From: Streptosporangium nondiastaticum
GTDB taxonomy: Bacteria; Actinomycetota; Actinomycetes; Streptomycetales; Streptomycetaceae
Direction of reading: 5' to 3'
Assembly: GCF_003011965.1 (NCBI RefSeq)
Contig: NZ_PXWG01000017.1
Location: 1 to 64,000 of the forward strand
DNA: 64,000 nt
Positions 22,996 to 31,433 of the stretch are shown piece by piece. The translations under genes were made by a program, and so were the position numbers. The notes under the pieces are model-generated. The model worked only from the letters and a program-made list of their open reading frames with translations, was not told the DNA's origin and searched no databases. Every line of letters starts with the position of its first letter. Within the stretch, counting starts at the first letter, position 1.

Positions 22996-25683
22996 ATGCC
23001 TCCGACCGGACTCCCGCCCTCCGGCGACGGGCGGGGAACGACACTGGCCTGGTCGGGCGATCCCCTGCTCGCCGCGAAGTTCTCGGTGCCCGCCGCTCCC
23101 CGCCATCACGTCTCCCGGCACCGGCTGCTCGACCGGGTCGGTGAGGGCGCGCGCGGGCCGTTGACGCTGGTCACCGGCCCCGCGGGCGCGGGAAAGACGG
23201 CACTCGCCGCCGCGTGGGCGCGGGACGGCGAACCCCCGGGGCCGGTGGCGTGGCTGACGCTCGACACGCACGACGGGGCGCCGGGCGTCTTCTGGAGCTA
23301 CGTCGTGGAGGCCCTGGGGCGCGTCCTCCCCCGGCTGCGCGACGGGATCACCATGCCCGCCCGCCCCGGCAGCGTCGGCACGTCCCTGCTGACCCGCCTC
23401 GCCGCCGCGACGGAGCACCTGTCCGGCCCCGTGGTCCTGGTGCTCGACGGCTTCGAGAAGGTGGCGGGCCGGCGCGTGCCGGCCGGCCTGGAATTCCTCC
23501 TCGGCCACTGCGGGCCCCTGCTGCGGCTGGTCGTGACCAGCCGGCGGGACCCCCTGCTGCCGCTCCACCGCTACCGCGCGGAGGGCCGGCTGACGGAGGT
23601 CCGCGGCGCCGACCTGGCCTTCACCCCGTACGAGACGACCGCACTGCTGCGCGGGCACGGCCTCGGACCGGGGGACGACGTCGCCGGGGCCCTGACACGG
23701 CGCACCGGAGGATGGGCCGCGGGCCTGCGGCTGTGCGCTCTGGCCATGCAGCGCACCGGCGATCCCGACGGCTTCGCCCGCTCGTTCGCCGGCACCGAGC
23801 AGGCGGTCTCCGGCTACCTGATCGCCGAAGTGCTCGACGCCCTGCCTCCCGCCACCGCGGAACTGCTGCTGCGCGCGAGCGTCCTGGACCGCCTCCACCC
23901 GGACCTGGTCGACGCCCTGACCGGACGCCGGGACGCCGAGGCCGTCCTGGCCGGGCTGACCCGCGAGAACGCCTTCGTCGATCCCGTCCCCGGCACGCCC
24001 TGGTGCCGGGTCCACCCGCTGTTCACCGAAGTGCTCCGCGGCCAGCTGCGGATCCGGCACCCCCGCCTCGTACCGCGGCTCCACGCCCGCGCCGCCCGGT
24101 GGCTGGCCGGGGAAGGGCTCGTCACCGAGGCGCTGGAGCACGCCGCGCAGGCCGGCGACTGGCAGTACGGCGCTTCCGAGGCCGTCCACCACCTGCTGGC
24201 CGGGGCCCTGTTCACGGCTCCGGGAGGCGAACGGGTCGAGCGGGCCTTCTCCCGCATGCCGCCCTCCGTGCCGGGCGCCGAACCCGCCCTGCTGGCGGCC
24301 GCCTGCCGGCTGGCGCGCCACGACCGGGCCGGCTGCCGCGAGCGCCTCGCCGTGGCCGGACGGCACCTGCGGCAGGGCGGCACGGAGCCGGACCCCGAGG
24401 TCGGGCTCACCCACGCGCTGCTGCGCCTGCTGTGCGAACCGCAGGCGGACGAGCACAGCGGCGAGCACGGTGCGGATGACGGGTCCGGCCCCGCCGAGGA
24501 AGCCGCGCGTGCCGTCTCGGACCTGATGGGGCGGCTGCCGCCCGAGCGGATCCGGGCCCGCCCCGAGATCGAGGCCCTGCGGCTCCACGGGCTCGCGCGG
24601 TCGCACCTGGGCCGCGGCCGCCTCGCCGAGGCCCGCCGCCTCTGCGCCGAGGCCGCCGGCGCCTGCACCACGCAGGAGTCGCTCCCCGTACAGCACATGG
24701 CCCTCGGACTGCTCGCTCTGGCCGAGAGCGCTGCGGGCGCCCTGACGTCGGCGGAGGACCACGCGCTGCGCTCGCTGCTGATCGCAGGTCAGCACGATGA
24801 CGGGCCGGACGGCCGGGGCGGCGCCGCCTTCGTCGCCTTGGCCGCGGTCGCGTGCGAACGGGACAACCAGGAAGTCGCCCACCGCCGGCTCGGACAGGCC
24901 CTCGCGTGCCGTGACGTGCACTACGACCCGCTCCTGGCGGCCGAGGCCGCGGTGCTCCGCTCCCGCCTCGAACTGGCCCGGGGCCGCTGGGAGACGGCCC
25001 TGTCCGTCCTGCCCGGCCCGGGAACGGGCGAAGCCCCGTGGCCCGCCCGGCGGCTCGCGCTCGCACGTGCGGCCGCGGCACTGGCCCGGGGGGATCACGA
25101 GGCCGCGGTCGACGCCGTGCACGGCATCCGCGCCGACGGGCCGGCGCCCCTCGTCGCCCTCGCCCGCGCCCACCTCTGCGCCGGACGCACCGACCGCTCC
25201 CTGCGGCTGCTGGCCCGCGCCGAGGACTCCCCCGGCCTCGGCCTCCCGGACCTCGTCGGCATCCACCTGCTGCGGGCCCGGGCCGCGCTTCTGGCCGGCG
25301 ACCGGGCGACCGCTCAGTGCCTGCTCGGCCGGGCCCTGGACGCCGCCCGGCCGGAGCTGCTGCGCCGGCCCTTCCTCGATTGCGGCCCCTGGCTGCGCCC
25401 CTTGCTGGACGGCGCCGGCCGTACGGACCCCGCGCACACCCGCGCAGCGTGGCTGACCGCCCGCGGGGACGCCGGCCGCCCGGGCCCGGCCCAGCCGCTC
25501 AGCAGCCGTGAACGCGACGTGCTCCTGTGCGTGCAGAGGATGATGTCCGCCGACGAGATCGCCGCCGAGCTGTCCCTCTCCGTCAACACCGTGAAGACCC
25601 ACCTGCGCAGCGTCTACCGCAAGCTGAGCGTCTCCCGGCGCCGCGAGGCCGTGGAGCGGGGCAGGGAACTGCACATCCTCTGA
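22996..25683 (+). CDS. MalT-like LuxR-family regulator (LAL-type ATPase)
   Basis: An 895-residue STAND-type regulator. It has Walker A G-P-A-G-A-G-K-T (61-68), Walker B in V-V-L-V-L-D-G-F, a MalT-type winged-helix and TPR-like middle rich in Ala/Arg helices, and a C-terminal LuxR HTH (S-S-R-E-R-D-V-L through E-I-A-A-E-L-S-L-S-V-N-T-V-K-T-H-L). The ATG at 22996 is preferred; a GTG about 18 codons upstream is possible. Such proteins integrate an inducer with ATP binding. Likely targets are the divergent DHA2/channel operon or the following membrane genes, whose promoters carry the TCACCCG palindrome. Confidence 0.9.
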   Translation: MPPTGLPPSGDGRGTTLAWSGDPLLAAKFSVPAAPRHHVSRHRLLDRVGEGARGPLTLVTGPAGAGKTALAAAWARDGEPPGPVAWLTLDTHDGAPGVFWSYVVEALGRVLPRLRDGITMPARPGSVGTSLLTRLAAATEHLSGPVVLVLDGFEKVAGRRVPAGLEFLLGHCGPLLRLVVTSRRDPLLPLHRYRAEGRLTEVRGADLAFTPYETTALLRGHGLGPGDDVAGALTRRTGGWAAGLRLCALAMQRTGDPDGFARSFAGTEQAVSGYLIAEVLDALPPATAELLLRASVLDRLHPDLVDALTGRRDAEAVLAGLTRENAFVDPVPGTPWCRVHPLFTEVLRGQLRIRHPRLVPRLHARAARWLAGEGLVTEALEHAAQAGDWQYGASEAVHHLLAGALFTAPGGERVERAFSRMPPSVPGAEPALLAAACRLARHDRAGCRERLAVAGRHLRQGGTEPDPEVGLTHALLRLLCEPQADEHSGEHGADDGSGPAEEAARAVSDLMGRLPPERIRARPEIEALRLHGLARSHLGRGRLAEARRLCAEAAGACTTQESLPVQHMALGLLALAESAAGALTSAEDHALRSLLIAGQHDDGPDGRGGAAFVALAAVACERDNQEVAHRRLGQALACRDVHYDPLLAAEAAVLRSRLELARGRWETALSVLPGPGTGEAPWPARRLALARAAAALARGDHEAAVDAVHGIRADGPAPLVALARAHLCAGRTDRSLRLLARAEDSPGLGLPDLVGIHLLRARAALLAGDRATAQCLLGRALDAARPELLRRPFLDCGPWLRPLLDGAGRTDPAHTRAAWLTARGDAGRPGPAQPLSSRERDVLLCVQRMMSADEIAAELSLSVNTVKTHLRSVYRKLSVSRRREAVERGRELHIL

Positions 25684-25710
25684 CGCTCCCCCGGCCGACG
25701 GGCCCGTCTC

Positions 25711-25725
25711 CACCTGTTCCGGGTG
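25711..25725. promoter_or_regulatory. Palindrome copy 2 (CACCTG-N3-CGGGTG)
   Basis: One-mismatch version of the TCACCCG-N3-CGGGTGA dyad, 67 bp before the next small gene and 28 bp after the LuxR-type gene. Confidence 0.45.
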
Positions 25726-25791
25726 GTGGCGGAGGACTCCGGCGGGCGCACCCTGTCAGCGATGGTGCCCGACGGCGGGAGAGGATCGGCC

Positions 25792-25989
25792 ATGCGCTAC
25801 GAATTCCGCGTGACGGGCAGCGTCTCCCGCCTCATGGCGGAAGCCTTCCCGGAGCTGAAGGCGGAACCGGTGCCCCGGCAGACGCTGTTCTCCGGCACGG
25901 TCACGGACGAGGCCCACCTGTACGGGCTCCTCGCCCGCTTCCAGGACCTCGGCCTGAGCGTGCGGGAGATGCGCCGCCTGCCCGAGTGA
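25792..25989 (+). CDS. Small conserved-looking protein, unknown function
   Basis: A 65-residue soluble protein starting M-R-Y-E-F-R-V and ending with R-F-Q-D-L-G-L-S-V-R-E-M-R-R-L-P. The alternation of strands and one helix (beta-alpha-beta-like) suggests a compact fold, and I have a weak recollection of similar streptomycete hypotheticals. A GGGAGAGGA ribosome site precedes the ATG. It sits between two copies of the CACCCG palindrome, so it may belong to the regulon of the preceding LuxR-type protein. Confidence 0.6.
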   Translation: MRYEFRVTGSVSRLMAEAFPELKAEPVPRQTLFSGTVTDEAHLYGLLARFQDLGLSVREMRRLPE

Positions 25990-26005
25990 CGGGCGGCGCC
26001 CCGGT

Positions 26006-26022
26006 TCACCCGCCACGGGTGA
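26006..26022. promoter_or_regulatory. Palindrome TCACCCG-N3-CGGGTGA, copy 3
   Basis: Perfect 7-bp dyad TCACCCG / CGGGTGA with CCA between, 111 bp upstream of the following membrane-protein gene. Same motif as at 19261-19277. Confidence 0.6.
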
Positions 26023-26132
26023 TGCGGTCCGCGCCGCCGGTCGGCCAGCCTGCGTGGGAGACCAGCCCTTCGGGCGTCCGGCACGTGCCCGTTCCGGTCG
26101 GCACGCGCCCCCGTCCGAGGAGGGAGCAGGCC

Positions 26133-27476
26133 ATGAACCCGCCTCGCGTCCCGGGCCCGCAGGGTTCCGGCCCGCTGTACGGCGACGGACCCCTGACCCC
26201 CAGCGAACGCCGCGACTACGCGCGCCTCCGCAAGCACGAGGCCATGCACCACCGGCGGCTGCGCTACGCGGTGACGTCCGTCCTGCTGGTGCTCGCCTTC
26301 GTGCTCTCACCGCTCGCCGTGGTGGCGGCCTGGGCGAACAGCCAGGTCTCGGACACCGACCGGTACGTGCAGACCGTCGCGCCGCTGGCCAAGGACCCGG
26401 CCGTGCAGAAGACCGTCACGGACAGGCTGACCACGCGGGTCGTCGACAACGTCGACGTCAAGGGTCTCACCGACGCCCTCAGCAACGCGCTCGCCAAGGC
26501 CGACGCACCGCCGGGGATCGTGGACAAGTCGCACCTGCTGGCCGGCCCGCTCAAGAACGCCTTCACCACCGCCGTTCGCACAGTGGTCGACAAGGTCGTC
26601 ACGAGCGACCAGTTCGCCGAGCTGTGGGACGGCGCGAACCGGCGGGCCCACGCGGCCGTCGTCAAGACGCTCACCGGCGAGGGGAGCAGCGCCGTGCAGG
26701 CCAAGGGCGACGCCGTCGTCCTCGACCTGGGCACCGTCGTCGACAAGGTCAAGGACAAGCTGGTCGGCGAGGGCTACGAGAAGGCCGCGAACATCCCCGA
26801 CGTGGACAAGACCATCACTCTGTTCCGGACCGACAAGCTCGACGACGCCCAGGGCGCCATGCGCCTGCTCGACGTCGTCGGCACGTGGCTGCCCGTCACC
26901 GTGATCGTCCTCGCCGCGCTCGCCGTGTGGACGGCGCCCGTGCCCCGGGTGGCCCTCATGGCCGCGGCCGTCGGCATCGGCGTCATGATGGTCCTGCTCC
27001 TGGTGGGCCTCGTCGTCGCGCGGCGCGTCTACCTGGACTCCGTCCCGGACACCGCCCTGCCCGCCGACGCGGCCGCCTCGGTCTACGACACCTTCGTCCG
27101 CTTCCTGCGCAACAGCACCCGCACGGTCCTCGTCACGGCGGTCATCACGGCACTGGCCGGATACCTCTACGGGCCCGGGCGCGGCGCCCGGTTCGTCCGC
27201 TCGGTGACCGGGCGGGCCACCGGCGCCACCGGCCGGGCCATGGCACGCTCCGGCCTGCGCACCGGTGCCACGGGCCACTGGCTGGAGACGCACCGGCGCT
27301 GGACCACCGGCATCGTCATCGCGGCGGCGGTCATCGCCCTGATCATCTGGAACTATCCCACGGCTGCGGTCGTCGCCCTGGTCCTCGGCATCACCGTCCT
27401 CGTCCTGGCCGTCCTAGCGGTGCTCGGCGCCGCCTCCACCGCGAACAGCACGGACAAGCAAGGGAAACCATCATGA
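26133..27476 (+). CDS. Multi-pass membrane protein, unknown function
   Basis: A 447-residue protein. It has a hydrophilic N-terminus, one TM (about 45-70), and an exported-looking domain (about 72-245) rich in V-x-x-x-V-V-D-x-V repeats such as N-V-D-V-K-G-L-T-D-A-L and V-V-D-K-V-V. Four or more TMs follow toward the C-terminus, with an extracytoplasmic loop between the middle pair. I recognise the layout from actinobacterial hypothetical proteins but cannot name a function. The ATG follows GGAGGGAGCAGG. Its stop overlaps the start of the next gene (ATGA, 27473-27476), so they are coupled. Confidence 0.7.
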   Translation: MNPPRVPGPQGSGPLYGDGPLTPSERRDYARLRKHEAMHHRRLRYAVTSVLLVLAFVLSPLAVVAAWANSQVSDTDRYVQTVAPLAKDPAVQKTVTDRLTTRVVDNVDVKGLTDALSNALAKADAPPGIVDKSHLLAGPLKNAFTTAVRTVVDKVVTSDQFAELWDGANRRAHAAVVKTLTGEGSSAVQAKGDAVVLDLGTVVDKVKDKLVGEGYEKAANIPDVDKTITLFRTDKLDDAQGAMRLLDVVGTWLPVTVIVLAALAVWTAPVPRVALMAAAVGIGVMMVLLLVGLVVARRVYLDSVPDTALPADAAASVYDTFVRFLRNSTRTVLVTAVITALAGYLYGPGRGARFVRSVTGRATGATGRAMARSGLRTGATGHWLETHRRWTTGIVIAAAVIALIIWNYPTAAVVALVLGITVLVLAVLAVLGAASTANSTDKQGKPS

Positions 27477-27889
27477 ACGCACACGTGTACCTGGCCTACG
27501 ACTACCCGCTCCTGGGCGCCTTCTGGACCGTCCTGTGGATCGTCCTGTGGGTCGCGTGGTTCTGCCTGCTGTTCCGCGTCATCGCCGACATCTTCCGCGA
27601 CGACACGCTCAGCGGCTGGGCCAAGGCCGGCTGGCTGATCCTCACCATCCTGCTGCCCTTCCTGGGCGTCTTCGTCTACGTCCTCGCCCGCGGCCGGAGC
27701 ATGGGCGCACGCGAGCGGCGCCATCTCCAGGCGCAGCAGGAGGCGTTCGACGCGTACGTCCGGGAGGCGGCCGGCAGCACGGGCCGCAGGAGCGAGGCCG
27801 ACGAGCTCATGAAGCTCTCGGAGATCCGCGCCCGCGGGGACATCTCCGACGAGGAGTTCCGCCGGGCGAAGGAGAAGATCCTGCACTGA
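27473..27889 (+). CDS. SHOCT-domain membrane protein
   Basis: A 138-residue protein with two TM segments (about 15-40 and 52-75; the loop reads I-F-R-D-D-T-L-S-G-W-A-K-A-G-W) and a C-terminal SHOCT motif (D-E-L-M-K-L-S-E-I-R-A-R-G-D-I-S-D-E-E-F), typical of PLDc_N/SHOCT proteins. It is translationally coupled to the preceding membrane protein and probably shares its function, which is unknown. Confidence 0.85.
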   Translation: MNAHVYLAYDYPLLGAFWTVLWIVLWVAWFCLLFRVIADIFRDDTLSGWAKAGWLILTILLPFLGVFVYVLARGRSMGARERRHLQAQQEAFDAYVREAAGSTGRRSEADELMKLSEIRARGDISDEEFRRAKEKILH

Positions 27890-27990
27890 CGGAGGCCGGT
27901 GCAGGATCTCGCTCACGGGTCCGCCGGTGCCTCACCGGTCCGCCGGTGCCCGCTGCGGAATCCGTTCTGCCCGGGCGGACGACCGCGCTC

Positions 27991-28863
27991 TCACGCGGTA
28001 CGGGCCGGGTGGCCGGCCGCCGACTCCGCCAGGGCGCGGATCGCCGGGTGCCAGGGGCGGGCGGAGGGCCCGGTCAGGACGAGGCGGCGCGAGGTGCGGG
28101 GTTCCAGCGGCAGCAGCACCAGGTCGGGCGGGATGAGCGAGCGGGAGACCTCGGACAGGACGGTCACGCCGATTCCGGCCTGCACCATGCTGATCAGCGT
28201 CGCCAGGTCCCGCACCCGGTGGGTGGGGTCGAAGCGCAGCCCGGCGAGCCCGTGGATCGTGCGGATGCGGGCTTCGCAGCCGTTGGGCGAGATGAGGAAC
28301 TGGTCGTCCTCCAAGTCGCGGATGTCCACGCACGGCTCGCCCGCCAGGGGATGGTCGCGGGGCAGCAGGGCCCGGTAGTGGTCCGTGGCGAGCAGGACGC
28401 CGGGGCCGGACGGCGGGTCGATGAGGATCGCGGCGTCGGCGGTCCCGTCGTCCAGCCACGTCGCCACTTCCGCGCTGTCGCCCTCGAAGACCCGCACCGT
28501 GACCCGCGGCTGCTCCTCGCGCCAGTGCCGCAGCAGGCCGGGGACCATGCCCTGGCAGACCGTCGGCGTGGCGGCCAGCCGCACGATGCCGGTCATGGCC
28601 CCGCCGGCCTCGGCCGCGATCCGTGCCACGGACCGGGCCGCCGAGACCGCGCGGCGGGCGTGCGGCAGGACGCGCTCCCCGAGCGCTGTGGTCCTGGCCG
28701 GGACGGCACGGACCAGGAGCGGGGCGGCCAGTTCGCGCTCCAGAGACGCGACGGCGTGCGACACCGCCGACTGGCTCATGCCCAGTTCGGCGGCGGCCGC
28801 ACTGAAGCCCCCGGCGTCGACGACGGCGAGGAAGGCCCTCAGCTGAGGGAGATTGACGGACAT
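27991..28863 (-). CDS. LysR-family transcriptional regulator
   Basis: A 290-residue LTTR with the N-terminal HTH (N-L-P-Q-L-R-A-F-L-A-V-V-D-A-G-G-F-S-A-A-A-A-E-L, then M-S-Q-S-A-V-S-H-A-V-A-S-L-E) and an effector domain from about residue 90. It is divergent from the tautomerase-like gene with a 158-bp gap containing a LysR-type dyad close to its own start. It probably activates that gene and represses itself. Confidence 0.92.
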   Translation of the reverse strand: MSVNLPQLRAFLAVVDAGGFSAAAAELGMSQSAVSHAVASLERELAAPLLVRAVPARTTALGERVLPHARRAVSAARSVARIAAEAGGAMTGIVRLAATPTVCQGMVPGLLRHWREEQPRVTVRVFEGDSAEVATWLDDGTADAAILIDPPSGPGVLLATDHYRALLPRDHPLAGEPCVDIRDLEDDQFLISPNGCEARIRTIHGLAGLRFDPTHRVRDLATLISMVQAGIGVTVLSEVSRSLIPPDLVLLPLEPRTSRRLVLTGPSARPWHPAIRALAESAAGHPARTA

Positions 28864-28872
28864 GCACCGGCC

Positions 28873-28886
28873 TCATATGCGTATGA
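28873..28886. promoter_or_regulatory. Candidate LysR box
   Basis: TCATATGCGTATGA, a 5-bp-arm dyad, starting 9 bp upstream of the LysR start codon. The AT-rich dyad stands out in a GC-rich context. Confidence 0.45.
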
Positions 28887-28961
28887 CTTCCATGCGTTGG
28901 ATCAATCGTGCCAGGTCGGTGAGGCTTGCTCCGGGCCGCCGCCGGAACCGCCGGCGGCGGA

Positions 28962-29009
28962 CCACGTACATGGCCACGTACATGGCCACGTTCATGACCA
29001 CGTCCATAC
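28962..29009. repeat. Four 12-bp tandem repeats in the tautomerase leader
   Basis: Two exact copies of CCACGTACATGG followed by two diverged copies (CCACGTTCATGA, CCACGTCCATAC), ending directly at the GGAGGAG ribosome site. Because 12 is a multiple of 3 and the unit contains ATG, the repeats create several upstream ATGs. Confidence 0.75.
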
Positions 29010-29021
29010 GGAGGAGAAGAC

Positions 29022-29417
29022 ATGCCGTACTTCCGGGTCACCGTCACCGACCCCGGCCTTCCGGCCGACGCCCAGCACGCCATCGCCGAGGGGCTGACCG
29101 AGCTGGCCGTGTCGGTCCTGCACAAGGAGCGCGCCCGCACGATCGTCCACATCAACCTGGTGCCTTCAGCCGGTTACTTCGTCGGCGGGAAGCCCCTGGC
29201 CGGCGACCGCGACGCGCACGTCGAGGGCAGCCTCACCGCGGGCACGAACAGCGCCGCGGAGAAGGCCGCGTTCATCGCCCGGGCCGGCGAACTCCTGACC
29301 GGAATCCTCGGGCCGCTCCCGCGGTCCGGCGTCGCCCTGCACGAACTGCACCCGGAGAGCTACGGCTACGGCGGTGTGACCCAGTTCGACCACTACCGCT
29401 CCCGGCAGGCGGGCTGA
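29022..29417 (+). CDS. Tautomerase-superfamily protein (4-oxalocrotonate tautomerase-like)
   Basis: A 131-residue protein beginning M-P-Y-F-R-V-T-V. After Met removal Pro1 is the catalytic base of this superfamily. The first 60 residues form the beta-alpha-beta unit (A-I-A-E-G-L-T-E-L-A-V-S-V-L, then V-H-I-N-L-V-P) and a second, shorter unit follows, giving a cis-CaaD/MSAD-like length. It acts on a small keto-enol or halogenated acid; the substrate is unknown. It is expected to be controlled by the divergent LysR regulator. Confidence 0.8.
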   Translation: MPYFRVTVTDPGLPADAQHAIAEGLTELAVSVLHKERARTIVHINLVPSAGYFVGGKPLAGDRDAHVEGSLTAGTNSAAEKAAFIARAGELLTGILGPLPRSGVALHELHPESYGYGGVTQFDHYRSRQAG

Positions 29418-29490
29418 CGTACCGGGGAACGACGTACGGGCGGGAAAAGCGTTTGACGCGAGGAGGCGTCCGACGATCGGATGGTGGCCC

Positions 29491-30423
29491 GTGAGCACAG
29501 GGCAGATGCACGCCGGCGAGCACCCCGTCGGCGAAGACCTCGTACGACGGCTGATCGCGGGTCAGTTCCCGCAGTGGGCGGGACGGGCCGTGCAGCGGTT
29601 CCCGTCCGGCGGCACCGTCAACGCCATGTACCGGCTGGGCGACGACATGGTCGTACGGCTGCCGCTGGTGCAAGGCGGAGCCGCGGACGTGCCGCTGGAA
29701 CAGGAGTGGCTGCCCCGCCTCGCGCCCCGGCTGCCCGCGGCGATTCCCGAGGTGCTCGGGGCCGGGCAGCCCGCCGAAGGGTATCCGTGGCCCTGGTCGG
29801 TGCACCGGTGGCTGGCCGGCGAGAACCCCGAGGCGGGGGCGCTGAGCGAGCCCGTGCTGCTGGCCCGCGACCTGGCGGCCTTCGTGGCGGCGATGCGGAG
29901 CGTCACCCTGCCGGGGGCGCCGAAGGCCCACCGCGGCGGGCCGCTCGCCGCGCTCGACGAGGGGACCCGGGCGGCGATCGGGGAACTGCGCGGGATCCCT
30001 GAGGAGGGCGTCGACTGCGATGCCGTGACCGCCGTGTGGGAAGGCGCCCTGCGGGCCCCGGCCTGGGACGGGCCGCCGGTGTGGCTGCACGCCGACCTGA
30101 TGCCGGGCAACCTGCTCGTGGCCGGGGGCAGGCTGACGGCGGTGATCGACTTCGGGTGCGCGGGGACGGGCGATCCGGCCTGTGACCTGTTCCCGGCGTG
30201 GAACCTGCTGCCGCCCGGCGCGCGGGAGGCCTTCCGCGAAGCGCTCGGCGTGGACGACGCGACCTGGGCCCGCGGCCGCGGCCGCACCCTCTCGCAGGCC
30301 CTGATCGCCCTGCTGTACTACCGGACCACGAACCCGGCGATGGCCCGCAACGCCCGCCACGTGATCCGGGCGGTGCTGGAGGAGGTCCGGAGCGACGACG
30401 GCCGCGGTCACGGGGGCCGGTGA
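29491..30423 (+). CDS. Aminoglycoside phosphotransferase (APH)-family kinase
   Basis: A 310-residue APH-fold kinase. The N-lobe contains F-P-S-G-G-T-V-N-A-M-Y-R-L and V-V-R-L-P, and the catalytic loop W-L-H-A-D-L-M-P-G-N-L-L is followed by the metal-binding V-I-D-F-G-C-A-G-T-G-D-P-A-C-D. Close relatives are annotated as macrolide 2'-phosphotransferase-like or generic phosphotransferases. The target may be an antibiotic or a metabolite. The GTG start is weakly supported by the sequence just upstream. Confidence 0.82.
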   Translation: MSTGQMHAGEHPVGEDLVRRLIAGQFPQWAGRAVQRFPSGGTVNAMYRLGDDMVVRLPLVQGGAADVPLEQEWLPRLAPRLPAAIPEVLGAGQPAEGYPWPWSVHRWLAGENPEAGALSEPVLLARDLAAFVAAMRSVTLPGAPKAHRGGPLAALDEGTRAAIGELRGIPEEGVDCDAVTAVWEGALRAPAWDGPPVWLHADLMPGNLLVAGGRLTAVIDFGCAGTGDPACDLFPAWNLLPPGAREAFREALGVDDATWARGRGRTLSQALIALLYYRTTNPAMARNARHVIRAVLEEVRSDDGRGHGGR

Positions 30424-30465
30424 CCTCCGTGACCACGGCCGGACGTACGCGACCTGCCCGCCGCG

Positions 30466-30852
30466 CTAGAAGTGGATCTCCTCGCAGGCACGGCCACGGG
30501 ATTCCAGGCGGCCGTTGACGTGCTCCCAGCCCTCCGCGCACACCACCGAGCGGTTCGGCAGGTCGCGGCCCACGTGCACCGTGTACTGCTGGTGGTATCC
30601 CCAGTAGCCCGTCGCGCTGTCGGCTTCGAGGCCGCCGCCCCAGATGTGGAAGTGCCCGGTGAAGTCACCGTTCCACGTCGTCGACGCCGCGACCGAATCG
30701 ACGTGGAGGCCCGACCCCTGCACGGAGATGCACGTCCGGTGGTTGCAGCCCCGCGCACCCGCCTCCGCGGAGGGCACACCGGCGACCAGCAGCGCCAGGG
30801 CACCGACGGCGCTCAGTCCTGCGCGCAGCGCCCAACTCGTCTTCGTTCCCAC
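30466..30852 (-). CDS. Small secreted protein, unknown function
   Basis: A 128-residue protein with a clear signal peptide (M-G-T-K-T-S-W-A-L-R, then a hydrophobic core to about residue 31 with an A-E-A cleavage site). The mature part of about 97 residues has four cysteines in two likely pairs (C-N-H-R-T-C near the start; C-A-E and C-E-E near the end) and Trp/His-rich strands (H-F-H-I-W-G-G-G), suggesting a compact beta-fold. No family was recognised. Confidence 0.7.
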   Translation of the reverse strand: MGTKTSWALRAGLSAVGALALLVAGVPSAEAGARGCNHRTCISVQGSGLHVDSVAASTTWNGDFTGHFHIWGGGLEADSATGYWGYHQQYTVHVGRDLPNRSVVCAEGWEHVNGRLESRGRACEEIHF

Positions 30853-30918
30853 GATGGTTCACGTCTCCTGGACTCGCGGCGGGGGATGACGGGGTGATCT
30901 TGCCGGCGGTTCCGCCGG

Positions 30919-31410
30919 GTGCCCTCGCCCGGCGGGCGGATTACACCTGAACGGCTGATGCCGGCCGTCCCCCTCCTCGGCCACTACTCCCGCGTCGGCT
31001 GGATCGGTGCCGCGCCCGACGCCGATGCCGGCGTCCGGATCCGGCAGGACGGCGAGGACATCGCCGCCGGAGGCCACGCCGGCCTGGCAGCGCGCGTCAC
31101 CACCGCCCTTGAGCCCCTCCCCGCCTTCCTGGCGGCGGCGGATGCGGACCGGCCGGTCCGCATCCCCCTGTGGGGACCGTGGTCGCTGCGCCTCGACGAC
31201 CTGCTCGTCACCCGCATGATGGAGATCGCGGTCCACAACGACGACCTGGCCGTCAGCGTCGGCGCGTCCGCGCCCGAGCTCCCGGAGCGCGCCGCCGACA
31301 CCGTGGTCGCGCTCCTCACCCGGCCGGCCCGGCGCCGCCACGGCACCTCCGCCGTCCTCCGCGCCCTGGCCCGGGCCGAACGCGCGCCCGCCTCGATCGC
31401 CGCGTTCTGA
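30919..31410 (+). pseudogene. 5'-truncated maleylpyruvate isomerase / DinB-like gene
   Basis: The reading frame from GTG 30919 matches only the C-terminal part of mycothiol-dependent maleylpyruvate isomerase-like proteins: L-P-L-W-G-P-W-S-like segment, L-D-D-L-L-V-T-R-M-M-E-I-A-V-H-N-D-D-L-A-V-S-V-G, and the terminal A-V-L-R-A-L-A-R-A-E-R-A-P-A-S-I-A-A-F. The N-terminal DinB four-helix region with metal-binding histidines (roughly 80-100 residues) is missing, and the upstream 66 bp to the neighbouring gene cannot hold it. It is probably a decayed gene, though a standalone C-terminal domain cannot be excluded. Confidence 0.6.
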
Positions 31411-31433
31411 CGTCCTGCGGTCCGCGGGGCCGT

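Noticed and set aside
28900..29300. Mobile-element or CRISPR interpretation of the short repeats
   Set aside because: Units of 11-25 bp are directly tandem without spacers, and no transposase, integrase or cas gene is present in the window.
29491..30423. Claiming a specific antibiotic-resistance gene for the APH-family kinase
   Set aside because: The catalytic loop shows the fold only; no feature identifies a macrolide or aminoglycoside substrate.
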